From Amycolatopsis lexingtonensis (GTDB lineage Bacteria > Actinomycetota > Actinomycetes > Mycobacteriales > Pseudonocardiaceae), in assembly GCF_014873755.1 (NCBI RefSeq), contig NZ_JADBEG010000001.1, forward strand, positions 8,716,501-8,780,500: 64,000 nt of DNA, in the 5' to 3' direction. Both the position numbers and the translations under genes were made by a program. Positions 52,701 to 60,632 of this stretch are shown here, piece by piece; positions within the stretch are counted from its first letter, which is position 1; every line of letters begins with the position of its first letter. Below the pieces are notes generated by a model. That model saw only the letters and a list, made by a program, of their open reading frames with translations. It did not search any database and was not told the origin of the DNA.

Positions 52701-54221
52701 GTGCCCGGAACGGGATTGTGGCGCACTAAATCGATCGAACAGTCCATTGCGGACACCGACGAGCCGGACACCAAGCTCCGGCGGAACCTCAGTGCGTGGG
52801 ACCTCACGGTGTTCGGCGTCGCGGTCGTCATCGGCGCCGGCATCTTCACGCTGACCGCGCGCACCGCCGGTGACTACGCCGGCCCGTCGGTGTCGCTGGC
52901 GTTCGTGTTCGCGGCGATCGCCTGCGCGCTGGCGGCGCTCTGCTACGCGGAATTCGCTTCGACGGTGCCGGTCGCGGGCAGCGCGTACACGTTCTCCTAC
53001 GCCACCTTCGGCGAGTTCATGGCGTGGATCATCGGCTGGGACCTGATCCTCGAGCTCGCCGTCGGCGCCGCGGCGGTGGCCAAGGGCTGGTCGGTCTACC
53101 TCGAGACGGTGCTCGGCTACCTCTTCGGCAAGGGCACCACGACGACGTTCGTCGTCGGCGGCGTGACCGTCGACTGGGGTGCGCTGCTCGTCGTCGCGAT
53201 CCTGACGACGCTGCTGGCGCTCGGCACGAAGCTGTCGTCGCGGGTGTCGATGGTGATTACCGGCATCAAGGTCGCCGTCGTGCTGTTCGTGATCATCCTC
53301 GGCATCTTCTACATCAAGGGCGCCAACTACACGCCGTACATCCCGCCGGGCGAGACCGGCGGCTCCGGCCAGACCGGTATCGACCAGTCGCTGTTCTCGC
53401 TGATCGCGGGCGGCGCGAGCAGCTCGTTCGGCGTGTTCGGCCTGCTCGCCGGCGCGTCGCTGGTGTTCTTCGCGTTCATCGGCTTCGACATCGTCGCGAC
53501 CACCGCCGAGGAGACGAAGAACCCGCAGAAGGCCGTGCCGCGCGGGATCATGGGCTCGCTGGCCATCGTCACGGTGCTCTACGTCGCGGTGTCGCTGGTC
53601 GTCGTCGGCATGACGAACTACAAGGAACTCGCCACCAAGGCGGGCGACGGCAGCCACAAGACGCTCGCCACGGCGTTCTCCGACAACGGCGTCGACTGGG
53701 CGGCCAATATCATCTCCTTCGGCGCGCTGGCCGGCCTGACCACCGTCGTCATGGTGCTGATGCTGGGCCAGGTCCGGATCATCTTCGCGATGTCGCGGGA
53801 CGGCCTGATGCCGCGCGGGCTGGCGAAGACCGGCGAGCACGGGACGCCGAAGGGCGCGACGCTGATCGTGGGCGGCCTGGTCGCGCTCGCGGCCGGCTTC
53901 TTCCCCGCGGACAAGCTCGAGGAAATGGTCAACGTCGGCACGCTGTTCGCCTTCGTGCTCGTCTCGGCGGGCGTGCTCATCCTGCGCCGGACGCGCCCGG
54001 ACCTGCCGCGCGCGTTCAAGGTGCCGCTGATGCCGGTCATCCCGATCCTGGCGATCCTCGCCTGCCTGTGGCTGATGCTGAATCTGACCGTGCTGACGTG
54101 GCTGCGGTTCATCGCCTGGATGGTCCTGGGCGTGGTCATCTACTTCGCCTACAGTCGCCGTCATTCGCTGCTCGGCAAGCGGCAGGCCGACGGGACCGGC
54201 GATCCCGTGAAGCCGGCCTGA
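52701..54221 (+). CDS. APC-family amino acid permease (cationic amino acid transporter type)
   Basis: 506 residues from GTG 52701, AGGAGG upstream. Twelve to fourteen membrane helices; helix 1 has the APC signature VVIGAGIFTLTARTAGDYAGP, followed by FASTVPVAGSAYTFSYATFG, GFDIVATTAEETKNPQKAVPRGI and VRIIFAMSRDGLMPRGL, all hallmarks of the CAT/YfnA group. Likely imports a cationic or branched amino acid by proton symport. It stands alone with its own terminator overlapping the stop codon. Confidence 0.93.
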   Translation: MPGTGLWRTKSIEQSIADTDEPDTKLRRNLSAWDLTVFGVAVVIGAGIFTLTARTAGDYAGPSVSLAFVFAAIACALAALCYAEFASTVPVAGSAYTFSYATFGEFMAWIIGWDLILELAVGAAAVAKGWSVYLETVLGYLFGKGTTTTFVVGGVTVDWGALLVVAILTTLLALGTKLSSRVSMVITGIKVAVVLFVIILGIFYIKGANYTPYIPPGETGGSGQTGIDQSLFSLIAGGASSSFGVFGLLAGASLVFFAFIGFDIVATTAEETKNPQKAVPRGIMGSLAIVTVLYVAVSLVVVGMTNYKELATKAGDGSHKTLATAFSDNGVDWAANIISFGALAGLTTVVMVLMLGQVRIIFAMSRDGLMPRGLAKTGEHGTPKGATLIVGGLVALAAGFFPADKLEEMVNVGTLFAFVLVSAGVLILRRTRPDLPRAFKVPLMPVIPILAILACLWLMLNLTVLTWLRFIAWMVLGVVIYFAYSRRHSLLGKRQADGTGDPVKPA

Positions 54222-54244
54222 TTCCCAGGTCGGCGGGGCTTTTT
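54212..54244 (+). terminator. Terminator of the amino acid permease gene
   Basis: Nine-base arms GCCGGCCTG (54212-54220) and CAGGTCGGC (54226-54234), one G-T pair, then GGGGC and TTTTT. The left arm includes the last codons and stop. Confidence 0.75.
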
Positions 54245-54465
54245 CGGCGCATCGTACGGAACGGCAGGTCACAAACGGGTTAAAACGATCTTGCGTAGCG
54301 CGCTCAAAGGGGGACCCCGCGTAAGAGGGGCAGTGACGTGCGATACCTTTCGTTCCTCCGCGTGCCACTGACGGGTGAATTACAGCAGTGTGGTTACACG
54401 CTCAGTGGTGCCGCGACCACAGATTTCGAAGTGCTGTCTCCCCCGCCGGTACAGGAGTTCCCCCT

Positions 54466-55167
54466 ATGCGCAGACGTACCTTCCGCGGCGCCGTTGCAGT
54501 CATGGCGCTGACCACCGCCGCCCTCATCGGCACCGCCGGCTCCGCGCTGGCTTGCTACCCGTCGGACGGCCGCGCCACGCCGGTCCCGAAGAACGCGACC
54601 ACCTGCGCGGACGCCAAGCTCCCCGGCAAGACGCTGGTCCGGTCCGACGAGCTGCCGACCGACGTCATCGACTTCACCGGCGGTGTTCCGGACAAGGACA
54701 AGTCCCTGACGATCACGGGGATCGCCAAGGGCGTCACCATCACCGCGGTCGTGGTGAAGGGCGGCGACGGCTACAACGTCTACGACGCCGGCAAGCTGGG
54801 CGACCTGCCGTGGAAGGACCTGATCTCGCCGAAGAACGGCGGGCGCCAGATCCCGACGATCAGCCACTGGTTCGTCTGCGGCACCACGAAGACGACGCCG
54901 CCGACCGAGACGACGGCGCCGACGAAGCCGTCCACCCCGGCCACCGAGACCACGAAGCCGAGCGCCCCGGCGTCTTCGGAGACGGTCGCGCCGACCAGCA
55001 CCACCGCTCCGGCCGCCGTCCCGGCGGGCAACGAGTCGGGCACCGGTGGCGGCCTGGCCAACACCGGTTTCGACAACAGCTGGCTGATCTGGGTCGCGGC
55101 CCTGCTGCTGGTCGCCGGTGGCGGTCTGCTCGCGCTGCTGAAGTTCCGCCGCAAGGCTTCCGAGTAA
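54466..55167 (+). CDS. Sortase-anchored surface protein with LANTG signal
   Basis: 233 residues from ATG 54466 (AGGAG nine bases upstream; an earlier in-frame ATG lacks one). Signal peptide TFRGAVAVMALTTAALIGTA cut near SALA. The mature part starts with a Cys-containing domain (CYPSDGRATPVPKNATTCAD), then SLTITGIAKGVTITAVVVKG, a Cys in HWFVCGTTKT, a Thr/Pro-rich stalk (~145-195), then LANTGFDNSW, a membrane helix LIWVAALLLVAGGGLLALL and KFRRKASE. LAxTG is the class E sortase signal of high-GC actinobacteria. No sortase gene is nearby. The chaplin-like size but different core leaves its role open. Confidence 0.88.
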   Translation: MRRRTFRGAVAVMALTTAALIGTAGSALACYPSDGRATPVPKNATTCADAKLPGKTLVRSDELPTDVIDFTGGVPDKDKSLTITGIAKGVTITAVVVKGGDGYNVYDAGKLGDLPWKDLISPKNGGRQIPTISHWFVCGTTKTTPPTETTAPTKPSTPATETTKPSAPASSETVAPTSTTAPAAVPAGNESGTGGGLANTGFDNSWLIWVAALLLVAGGGLLALLKFRRKASE

Positions 55168-55185
55168 CCCTTGACGCACGAAGTT

Positions 55186-55236
55186 CCGTGAAGGCCTCCT
55201 TACCGGTCATAAAAGCCGGTAAGGAGGCCTTCACGG
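55186..55236. terminator. Very long perfect hairpin after the LANTG gene (R3)
   Basis: Perfect 21-base arms (55186-55206 and 55216-55236) and a nine-base loop. The arms contain GTGAAGGCCTCCTTACCGG. The right arm includes the stop codon of the converging membrane-protein gene (55231-55233). It probably terminates both transcripts; I recall similar hairpins being frequent in Amycolatopsis genomes. Confidence 0.85.
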
Positions 55237-57495
55237 CTTTCCGAGGAAGTCGCCGAAGAGCAGGCCCTGCTCGCCGCCGGAGGGTTTGCCGAGGCCGGCG
55301 GCCATCGCGACGGCGTGGTCCCACTCCGCGTCGACCACGTAGTCCTGGTGCCGGAGCACCCCCGGCGCCCAGCGGTGCCGCCCGGTCGGGCCGCGCAGCG
55401 GGTCCGGCAGCCAGTGGTCGCCGCCGAGGATGAGGACGCCGTTCTCGTCCGCCTTCGCCTTCAGTGGCCCCGAGCCGCCGTCCGGCTGGAAGCCGACGCC
55501 GTACAGGCACCGGTCGGACACCTCGTGCCGCCAGGTCGTTACGCCGCCGCCGAAGATGTCGGTGCCGCGGCAGAGCGCGCGCCACCGGCCGTCGAGGTCG
55601 CCGAAGAGCTCTTCCAGCGCCTCCTGCGGCAGCAGCGCGGGGAACGCCCGCTGGTAACCCCACTGCAGCGGGGAGCCGGCGGTGAGCACGCCGACGCGTT
55701 CGAGGTCCGCCGCCGGCAGGTCGGCCGCGAGCCGGGCGGCCGCCATGATCGTGAGCAGGCTGCCGAGGTTGTAGCCGGAGAGCACCACCCGCGTCCCCGG
55801 TTCGGCGAGGTGCTCGCGGGCCCGCGCGGCCAGCTCCGGGACGACCTTCAGCGCGTAGCACGGCGGGACGGTCGGGTGCGCCGCCCGCGGCCAGAAGCAG
55901 ACGAGGTCGGCCAGCGCGCCGAGGTGCCGGCTGCGCTGCGGGGTCCGCGCGGCCGTGTAGACCACGCGCAGCAGGCCCGCGGCCAGCGCGCCGAGCGCGA
56001 CCACGCCGATCGCGGACAGCGGCTTGAACCAGCCGGGGACCAGCCCGAACCCGAAGCGCAGCACCAGCAGCGCCGCACCGCCCGCGGACATCGCCGACGC
56101 CACCGCGAGCGCCAGGTGGTGCAGGTGCCGCCGTTCCCACGCCGAGCGCGCCCACGCCGCCGCGGCCTGGGCCTCCTGGCGCTCGTCGTGCTCCATCAGC
56201 TCGACGATCTCCGGGACGCCCCGCCGCAGCCGGCGCAGCGGGACGGCGACCGCGAAGCCCAGCACGGCGAGCACGACGGCCAGTGCGAGGCCGGCGCCCC
56301 AGAGCACCGTGACCAGCAAGTACGTGTCGGGCACCCGCAGCGGCTCCGCGCCGGACAGCCGCCGGAGTGCTTCGGCGAGACCGGCGCCGAACCCGCCGCC
56401 GAGCAGCCCGGCCAGCGCGAGCACCGGCGCGGCCGCCCAGCCGCCCAGCCACGGCCGCAGCCGGCGCGGCTTGTGCCGCCAGCCGGGCCGGGCCAGCAGC
56501 GCGGCCGGGACCAGGAACAGCGCGAACAGCACCACGACGGCGACCAGGGCCGCGCCGAGGCCTTCGACGACGCCGTTCGTGCCCGGCAGCGGGCCGGTGC
56601 CGGGCCGCAGCCGCACCGCGGCCACGACGACCAGCAGGCTCGCGAAGGCGAGCACGCCGGGCCGGGCGAACCGGCCGGTGTCGACGCCGATCGCGGCCGC
56701 GACCACGACCGCGAGCACCACGGCCAGCGTGATGATCCAGACGACCAGGTCGAACGTGGCGCCCGGCACGCGGAACGGACCGCCCAGCAGCAGCAGCGCG
56801 ACCGACGCCAGCGCCGCGACGGTGTGCAGGCAGCGCAGCGCCGGCGTATCCGGGTCGGCGCGCATCCGCAGCGGGCCGCCGACGAGGTCGCCGTCGGCGT
56901 GCACCGCCCACGTCGCCGACGAGATCCGGTGCAGCACGAAGATCACCACGAGCAGCGGGACGACGCCGAGCGCGATCCGCGCCGGAACCGTGCGGAGCAC
57001 GTCGGGGACCACGGGCAGGCAGCCCGAACCGGGCGCGAGGCACTGCGTGGCGAACAGGTCGAGCGCGATCGCCGCGAGCTGGCCCATCAGCAGCATGGTG
57101 AGCAGCAGGGCGCCGACGCGCAGCAGGCCGCGGCACACGCCGCCGAGGACGCGGGGGAGGCGGCGGTCCGGCGGGACCGGCGGCAGCATCCAGAAGGCGA
57201 CGTTGGCCAGCGAGAACGGGAACAGCAGCGCCCAGGTGGCCTTGGCGGCGCCGCCGGACGTCATGCCGTGCCAGAGGTAGCCTTCGAGGGTCCGCGGGAT
57301 CGTCCGGCCCAGTGCCGGCAGCACCGGCCCGGGCGCGGGCCGGCGCAGCCGGTCGGCCGGGCGGATCACCCGGCCCAGCCCGTCGCCGGCGACGTCGACG
57401 GTCGAGACCGCGTCGAGCAGCGTTTCCCCGCTGGTACCCACGAGGCCGGCGACGCGGATTTCGACGACACGGGTGTCCGGGCCGGGCATCGGCAC
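55231..57495 (-). CDS. Large membrane protein with degenerate alpha/beta-hydrolase domain
   Basis: 754 residues from GTG 57495 (AGGAG nine bases upstream). Residues ~90-490 contain about ten hydrophobic segments in pairs (for example ALLLTMLLMGQLAAIALDL, LVVWIITLAVVLAVVVAAAI, AAPVLALAGLLGGGFGAG). The C-terminal ~230 residues look like an alpha/beta-hydrolase: VVLSGYNLGSLLTIMAAARL sits at the nucleophile elbow, but the expected GxSxG Ser is Asn (G-Y-N-L-G); GVLTAGSPLQWGYQRAFP and GGDHWLPDPL follow. Probably non-catalytic. It is divergent from ahcY. I know no assigned role for this family. Confidence 0.75.
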   Translation of the reverse strand: MPMPGPDTRVVEIRVAGLVGTSGETLLDAVSTVDVAGDGLGRVIRPADRLRRPAPGPVLPALGRTIPRTLEGYLWHGMTSGGAAKATWALLFPFSLANVAFWMLPPVPPDRRLPRVLGGVCRGLLRVGALLLTMLLMGQLAAIALDLFATQCLAPGSGCLPVVPDVLRTVPARIALGVVPLLVVIFVLHRISSATWAVHADGDLVGGPLRMRADPDTPALRCLHTVAALASVALLLLGGPFRVPGATFDLVVWIITLAVVLAVVVAAAIGVDTGRFARPGVLAFASLLVVVAAVRLRPGTGPLPGTNGVVEGLGAALVAVVVLFALFLVPAALLARPGWRHKPRRLRPWLGGWAAAPVLALAGLLGGGFGAGLAEALRRLSGAEPLRVPDTYLLVTVLWGAGLALAVVLAVLGFAVAVPLRRLRRGVPEIVELMEHDERQEAQAAAAWARSAWERRHLHHLALAVASAMSAGGAALLVLRFGFGLVPGWFKPLSAIGVVALGALAAGLLRVVYTAARTPQRSRHLGALADLVCFWPRAAHPTVPPCYALKVVPELAARAREHLAEPGTRVVLSGYNLGSLLTIMAAARLAADLPAADLERVGVLTAGSPLQWGYQRAFPALLPQEALEELFGDLDGRWRALCRGTDIFGGGVTTWRHEVSDRCLYGVGFQPDGGSGPLKAKADENGVLILGGDHWLPDPLRGPTGRHRWAPGVLRHQDYVVDAEWDHAVAMAAGLGKPSGGEQGLLFGDFLGKP

Positions 57496-57581
57496 GGTAA
57501 GGGTCTCCTAACCGCTCTAGGGAAGGTCGAGCGGACAACGGTAGTGTTCCGGTGTCATCGAGTCTTGGAGGAATCGCCACT

Positions 57582-59054
57582 ATGCCCCCCGAAAGCGTTG
57601 CGAAGCGGCACGAGACCCGCAACGGCATCGAATTCGCCGTCGCCGATCTCGAGGCCGCCGAGTTCGGCCGCAAGGAGATCCGCCTCGCCGAGCACGAGAT
57701 GCCGGGACTGATGGCGCTGCGGCGTGAATACGCGGAGGTCTACCCGCTGCGCGGGGCCCGCGTGTCGGGCTCGCTGCACATGACCGTGCAGACCGCGGTG
57801 CTGATCGAGACGCTGGTCGCGCTGGGTGCCGAGGTGCGCTGGGCCTCCTGCAACATCTTCTCGACCCAGGACCACGCGGCGGCCGCGATCGTCGTCGGCC
57901 CGCACGGCACGCCCGAGGAGCCCAAGGGCGTCCCGGTCTTCGCGTGGAAGGGCGAGTCGCTCGAGGAGTACTGGTGGTGCACCGAGCGCATGCTCACCTG
58001 GGACGGCGAGGGTCCCAACATGATCCTCGACGACGGCGGTGACGCCACCATGCTGGTGCACAAGGGCACCGAGTACGAGAAGTCCGGCGTCGTGCCGACC
58101 CCGGACGAGAACACCTCGGACGAGTTCCGCGTGTTCCTCGAGCTGCTGCGCGCTTCGGTCGCCGCCGACACGAACAAGTGGACGAAGATCGGCGAAGGCG
58201 TCCGCGGCGTCACCGAGGAGACCACGACCGGAGTGCTGCGGCTCTACCAGCTCGCGGCGGCCGGCGAGCTGCTGTTCCCGGCGATCAACGTCAACGACGC
58301 GGTGACGAAGTCGAAGTTCGACAACCGCTACGGCATCCGCCACTCCCTGATCGACGGCATCAACCGCGGCACCGACGTCCTGATCGGCGGCAAGGTCGCG
58401 GTCGTCTGCGGCTACGGCGACGTCGGCAAGGGCGCGGCGGAGTCCCTGCGCGGCCAGGGCGCCCGCGTGATCGTCACCGAGATCGACCCGATCTGCGCAC
58501 TGCAGGCGGCGATGGACGGCTACCAGGTCCGCACGCTGGAGAACGCGCTCCCCGAGGCCGACATCGTCATCACGACGACCGGCAACAAGGACGTCGTGCT
58601 GGTCGAGCACATGGCGAAGATGAAGCACCAGGCGATCCTGGGCAACATCGGCCACTTCGACAACGAGCTCGACATGGCGGGGCTCGCCCGTTACCCGGGC
58701 ATCCGGAAGATCAACATCAAGCCGCAGGTCGACGAGTGGATCTTCCCGAACGGCAACACGATCATCGTGCTGTCCGAGGGCCGGCTGCTCAACCTGGGCA
58801 ACGCGACCGGGCACCCGTCGTTCGTGATGTCGAACAGCTTCTCCAACCAGGTGATCGCGCAGATCGAGCTGTTCACCAAGCACGAGGAGTACGACAAGGA
58901 GGTGTTCCGGCTGCCGAAGAAGCTCGACGAGAAGGTCGCGAAGATCCACCTCGACGCGCTGGGCGGTGAGCTGACGAAGCTCACGAAGGAGCAGGCCGAG
59001 TACATCGATGTGGATGTCGAGGGCCCGTTCAAGCCGGAGCACTACCGGTACTGA
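57582..59054 (+). CDS. ahcY: S-adenosylhomocysteinase
   Basis: 490 residues from ATG 57582, nine bases after TTGGAGGAA. Conserved segments: [29 protein letters not shown] (substrate His/Asp), [16 protein letters not shown] (catalytic Lys/Asp), NAD-binding [20 protein letters not shown] and the C-terminal Lys/Tyr tail FKPEHYRY. It hydrolyses S-adenosylhomocysteine to adenosine and homocysteine, keeping methylation running. TAGTGT at 57542-57547 may be its -10. The upstream 86 bases show no SAH-riboswitch core. Followed by a strong terminator. Confidence 0.98.
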   Translation: MPPESVAKRHETRNGIEFAVADLEAAEFGRKEIRLAEHEMPGLMALRREYAEVYPLRGARVSGSLHMTVQTAVLIETLVALGAEVRWASCNIFSTQDHAAAAIVVGPHGTPEEPKGVPVFAWKGESLEEYWWCTERMLTWDGEGPNMILDDGGDATMLVHKGTEYEKSGVVPTPDENTSDEFRVFLELLRASVAADTNKWTKIGEGVRGVTEETTTGVLRLYQLAAAGELLFPAINVNDAVTKSKFDNRYGIRHSLIDGINRGTDVLIGGKVAVVCGYGDVGKGAAESLRGQGARVIVTEIDPICALQAAMDGYQVRTLENALPEADIVITTTGNKDVVLVEHMAKMKHQAILGNIGHFDNELDMAGLARYPGIRKINIKPQVDEWIFPNGNTIIVLSEGRLLNLGNATGHPSFVMSNSFSNQVIAQIELFTKHEEYDKEVFRLPKKLDEKVAKIHLDALGGELTKLTKEQAEYIDVDVEGPFKPEHYRY

Positions 59055-59077
59055 GTTTTCCGCGTTTTCGCTGGTGA

Positions 59078-59114
59078 GGGCCGCCCCGAAAGTGTTCGGG
59101 GCGGCCCTTTGTTT
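59078..59114 (+). terminator. Intrinsic terminator of ahcY
   Basis: Perfect 13-base arms (59078-59090 and 59095-59107), four-base loop, then TTTGTTTT. Confidence 0.93.
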
Positions 59115-59128
59115 TGCGCTTTGAACAG

Positions 59129-59158
59129 TGATAGCACGATTGGGTGACGTGTTATCAT
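59129..59158. promoter_or_regulatory. vapB promoter with inverted-repeat operator
   Basis: TGATAGCAC (59129-59137) and GTGTTATCA (59149-59157) form a nine-base inverted repeat with one mismatch, 20 bases centre to centre. The right arm overlaps TATCAT (59153-59158), which ends six bases before the vapB GTG. This is the expected site for ribbon-helix-helix autorepression of a leaderless toxin-antitoxin operon. Confidence 0.6.
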
Positions 59159-59164
59159 GGGGTG

Positions 59165-59452
59165 GTGAAGCAGTTGATCACGAGGATCGACGACGAGCTG
59201 CACGCCCGGCTGAAGGCGCGAGCCGAAGCCGAAGGGCGCAGCATGAACGACCTGGTCACGGAAGCGTTGAGGGGCGTTGTGGCGAAGACGGAAACCCGCG
59301 CGGAATGGAAACGGCGACTGATCGCCGAAGGCAAGGTCGTGCACGTGGAACCGCCGGCCCACGTGCCGACCCTGGACGAGATCGAAGACCTGTCCCGAGG
59401 CTGGGGCACGGCTGTGAGCGAAGCGCTCGACTGGACCCGAGGGGAGTGGTGA
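59165..59452 (+). CDS. vapB: Ribbon-helix-helix antitoxin (VapB type)
   Basis: 95 residues from GTG 59165, directly after the TATCAT hexamer. The N-terminal RHH domain is textbook: KQLITRIDDELHARLKARAEAEGRSMNDLV, outlined here as QLITRID (strand), HARLKARAEAEG (helix A) and SMNDLVTEALRG (helix B). The C-terminal ~45 residues, with TLDEIEDLSRGWG, would bind and block the toxin. The vapC gene follows with a two-base gap. Autorepression through the operator at 59129-59157 is likely. Confidence 0.88.
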   Translation: MKQLITRIDDELHARLKARAEAEGRSMNDLVTEALRGVVAKTETRAEWKRRLIAEGKVVHVEPPAHVPTLDEIEDLSRGWGTAVSEALDWTRGEW

Positions 59453-59454
59453 CC

Positions 59455-59895
59455 GTGCTGTACGTCGACACCAGCGCGCTGGTCACGGCCTACCTTTCGG
59501 ACGAGCCGGAGCACGACAAGTTCCGCAAGTTGCTGATCGAAGGCGATGCCCTGGTCGTGAGCAGTGACTTCACCCGCGTCGAGTTCGCCGGCGCCATGAC
59601 GGCCGCCAAGCGGACCGGCCGGATTCCCGATCCCGAGACGGTGCTGGCGCACTTCGATCACCTCGCCTCGCCGGATGGGGACCTGGTGCTCATCCCGTTC
59701 AACCCGAACCGGATCATTCCCGCCGCACGGCGGCTGGTCACCGAGAACTACCCCGTGCGCACGCTCGACGCGATCCACATCGCCGTCGCGATGCACGACA
59801 CCGCCGAGCTCACCGGCGGCGAGCCGGTCACCTTCGTCACCCGCGACGAGCGGCAAGCCGACGCCGCGAAGGCCAACGGATTCGAGGTGCTGTGA
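59455..59895 (+). CDS. vapC: PIN-domain ribonuclease toxin (VapC type)
   Basis: 146 residues from GTG 59455, eight bases after GGGGAG (GTG 59449 overlaps the antitoxin stop and is possible). PIN acidic residues are all in place: YVDTSALV, RVEFAGAM, VRTLDAIHIA and FVTRDERQADAA. It should cleave RNA, often tRNA, when free of VapB. Complete and apparently functional. Its stop overlaps the start of the VOC protein gene by four bases. Confidence 0.92.
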   Translation: MLYVDTSALVTAYLSDEPEHDKFRKLLIEGDALVVSSDFTRVEFAGAMTAAKRTGRIPDPETVLAHFDHLASPDGDLVLIPFNPNRIIPAARRLVTENYPVRTLDAIHIAVAMHDTAELTGGEPVTFVTRDERQADAAKANGFEVL

Positions 59896-60233
59896 CCGTC
59901 GAACTCTTCGCCGGCATCGCCGTCCGCGACTTCGCCGGTGCGCTTGCCTGGTACGAGCGGCTTTTCGGCTCCCCGCCGACGTTCGTCGTGCACGACACCG
60001 AAGTCCTGTGGGAGGTCACCCCGCACGGGTCGGTCTACGTCGTGCTGCGGCCCGAACGCGCGGGGCAGGCCATGCACACCCTCTTCGTCGAGGACCTCGA
60101 CGAGCGCGTCGCCGGGATCTCCGCGCGGGGCATCGAGCCCGCGGATCGCGAGACCTACGGCAACGGTGTCCGCAAGATCATCTACCGCGACCCCGAGGGA
60201 AACGAGCTCGGCATCGGCGGCGGACCCGCGTAA
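59892..60233 (+). CDS. VOC/glyoxalase superfamily protein
   Basis: 113 residues, one VOC unit from GTG 59892: FAGIAVRDFAGALAWYERLF, HTLFVEDLDERVAGISARGI, YGNGVRKIIYRDPEGNELGI. The final Glu-Leu metal position is present, while the first His position of glyoxalases is Ala. Could be a glyoxalase-fold resistance or metal-free binding protein. Its start overlaps vapC, so it is co-translated with the toxin; this may be chance, since VOC genes are scattered widely. Confidence 0.85.
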   Translation: MTVELFAGIAVRDFAGALAWYERLFGSPPTFVVHDTEVLWEVTPHGSVYVVLRPERAGQAMHTLFVEDLDERVAGISARGIEPADRETYGNGVRKIIYRDPEGNELGIGGGPA

Positions 60234-60294
60234 CGTTGTCCCGCAAGGGAAACCGGTGGCGCCAGGCTGATCCGTCACGCCTGGAGGTTTCCCG

Positions 60295-60625
60295 ATGAGC
60301 GCTGTACCACGACGGCCGGTTCTGGGTCGGTGTCTACGAAACCCACGAAGACGGCCCGGTCCGCGCCGAGCTCGCGGCAGGGCGCGACTTCGTGCGCCTC
60401 GCCGATGAGGCCCGCAAGGCTCCGCCCGTTCCCGTCGAACGGCGGGCGAAGCGGACCTACGACGACGAGGGCATCGGCACCGCCGCCCAGCGGGCGTTGA
60501 AGCACGCCGTCACCGAGCGGGCGACCGAAAACAAGGCGGCCCGCAAACGCCGTGCCGCAGCCGAGGCCGCCCGTCGCCGCGCCCTCGCCAAAGCGAAGTC
60601 GCGCGCCAAGCACCGCGGTCACTGA
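60295..60625 (+). pseudogene. YjdF/DUF2992-like gene, frameshifted and shortened
   Basis: ATG 60295 has a good ribosome site (GGAGG, eight bases upstream), but after two codons the frame is lost. The protein frame begins at CTG 60302 ([20 protein letters not shown]) and carries TGA at 60296-60298 upstream; adding two bases after 'AGCGC' would restore it. The C-terminus ([25 protein letters not shown]) matches YjdF/DUF2992. The middle, where relatives have a 'FGAEPSDxEL' segment, seems missing. Either a pseudogene or, for the frameshift, a sequencing error. Without an upstream start, ATG 60392 would yield only 77 residues. Confidence 0.65.
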
Positions 60626-60632
60626 AGCGGTG

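Noticed and set aside
57496..57581. SAH riboswitch before ahcY
   Set aside because: The spacer is only 86 bases and lacks the conserved SAH-aptamer core; the region looks like two divergent promoters.
54860..57673. Second long minus-strand frame overlapping the membrane protein, extending into the LANTG gene and ahcY
   Set aside because: It is an Arg/Ala/Pro-rich shadow of the real 754-residue frame; no motifs, and it crosses a strong terminator.
59892..60233. VOC gene as a third component of the toxin-antitoxin system
   Set aside because: The four-base overlap with vapC shows coupling, but VOC proteins are found next to many unrelated genes; nothing in the sequence ties it to toxin function.
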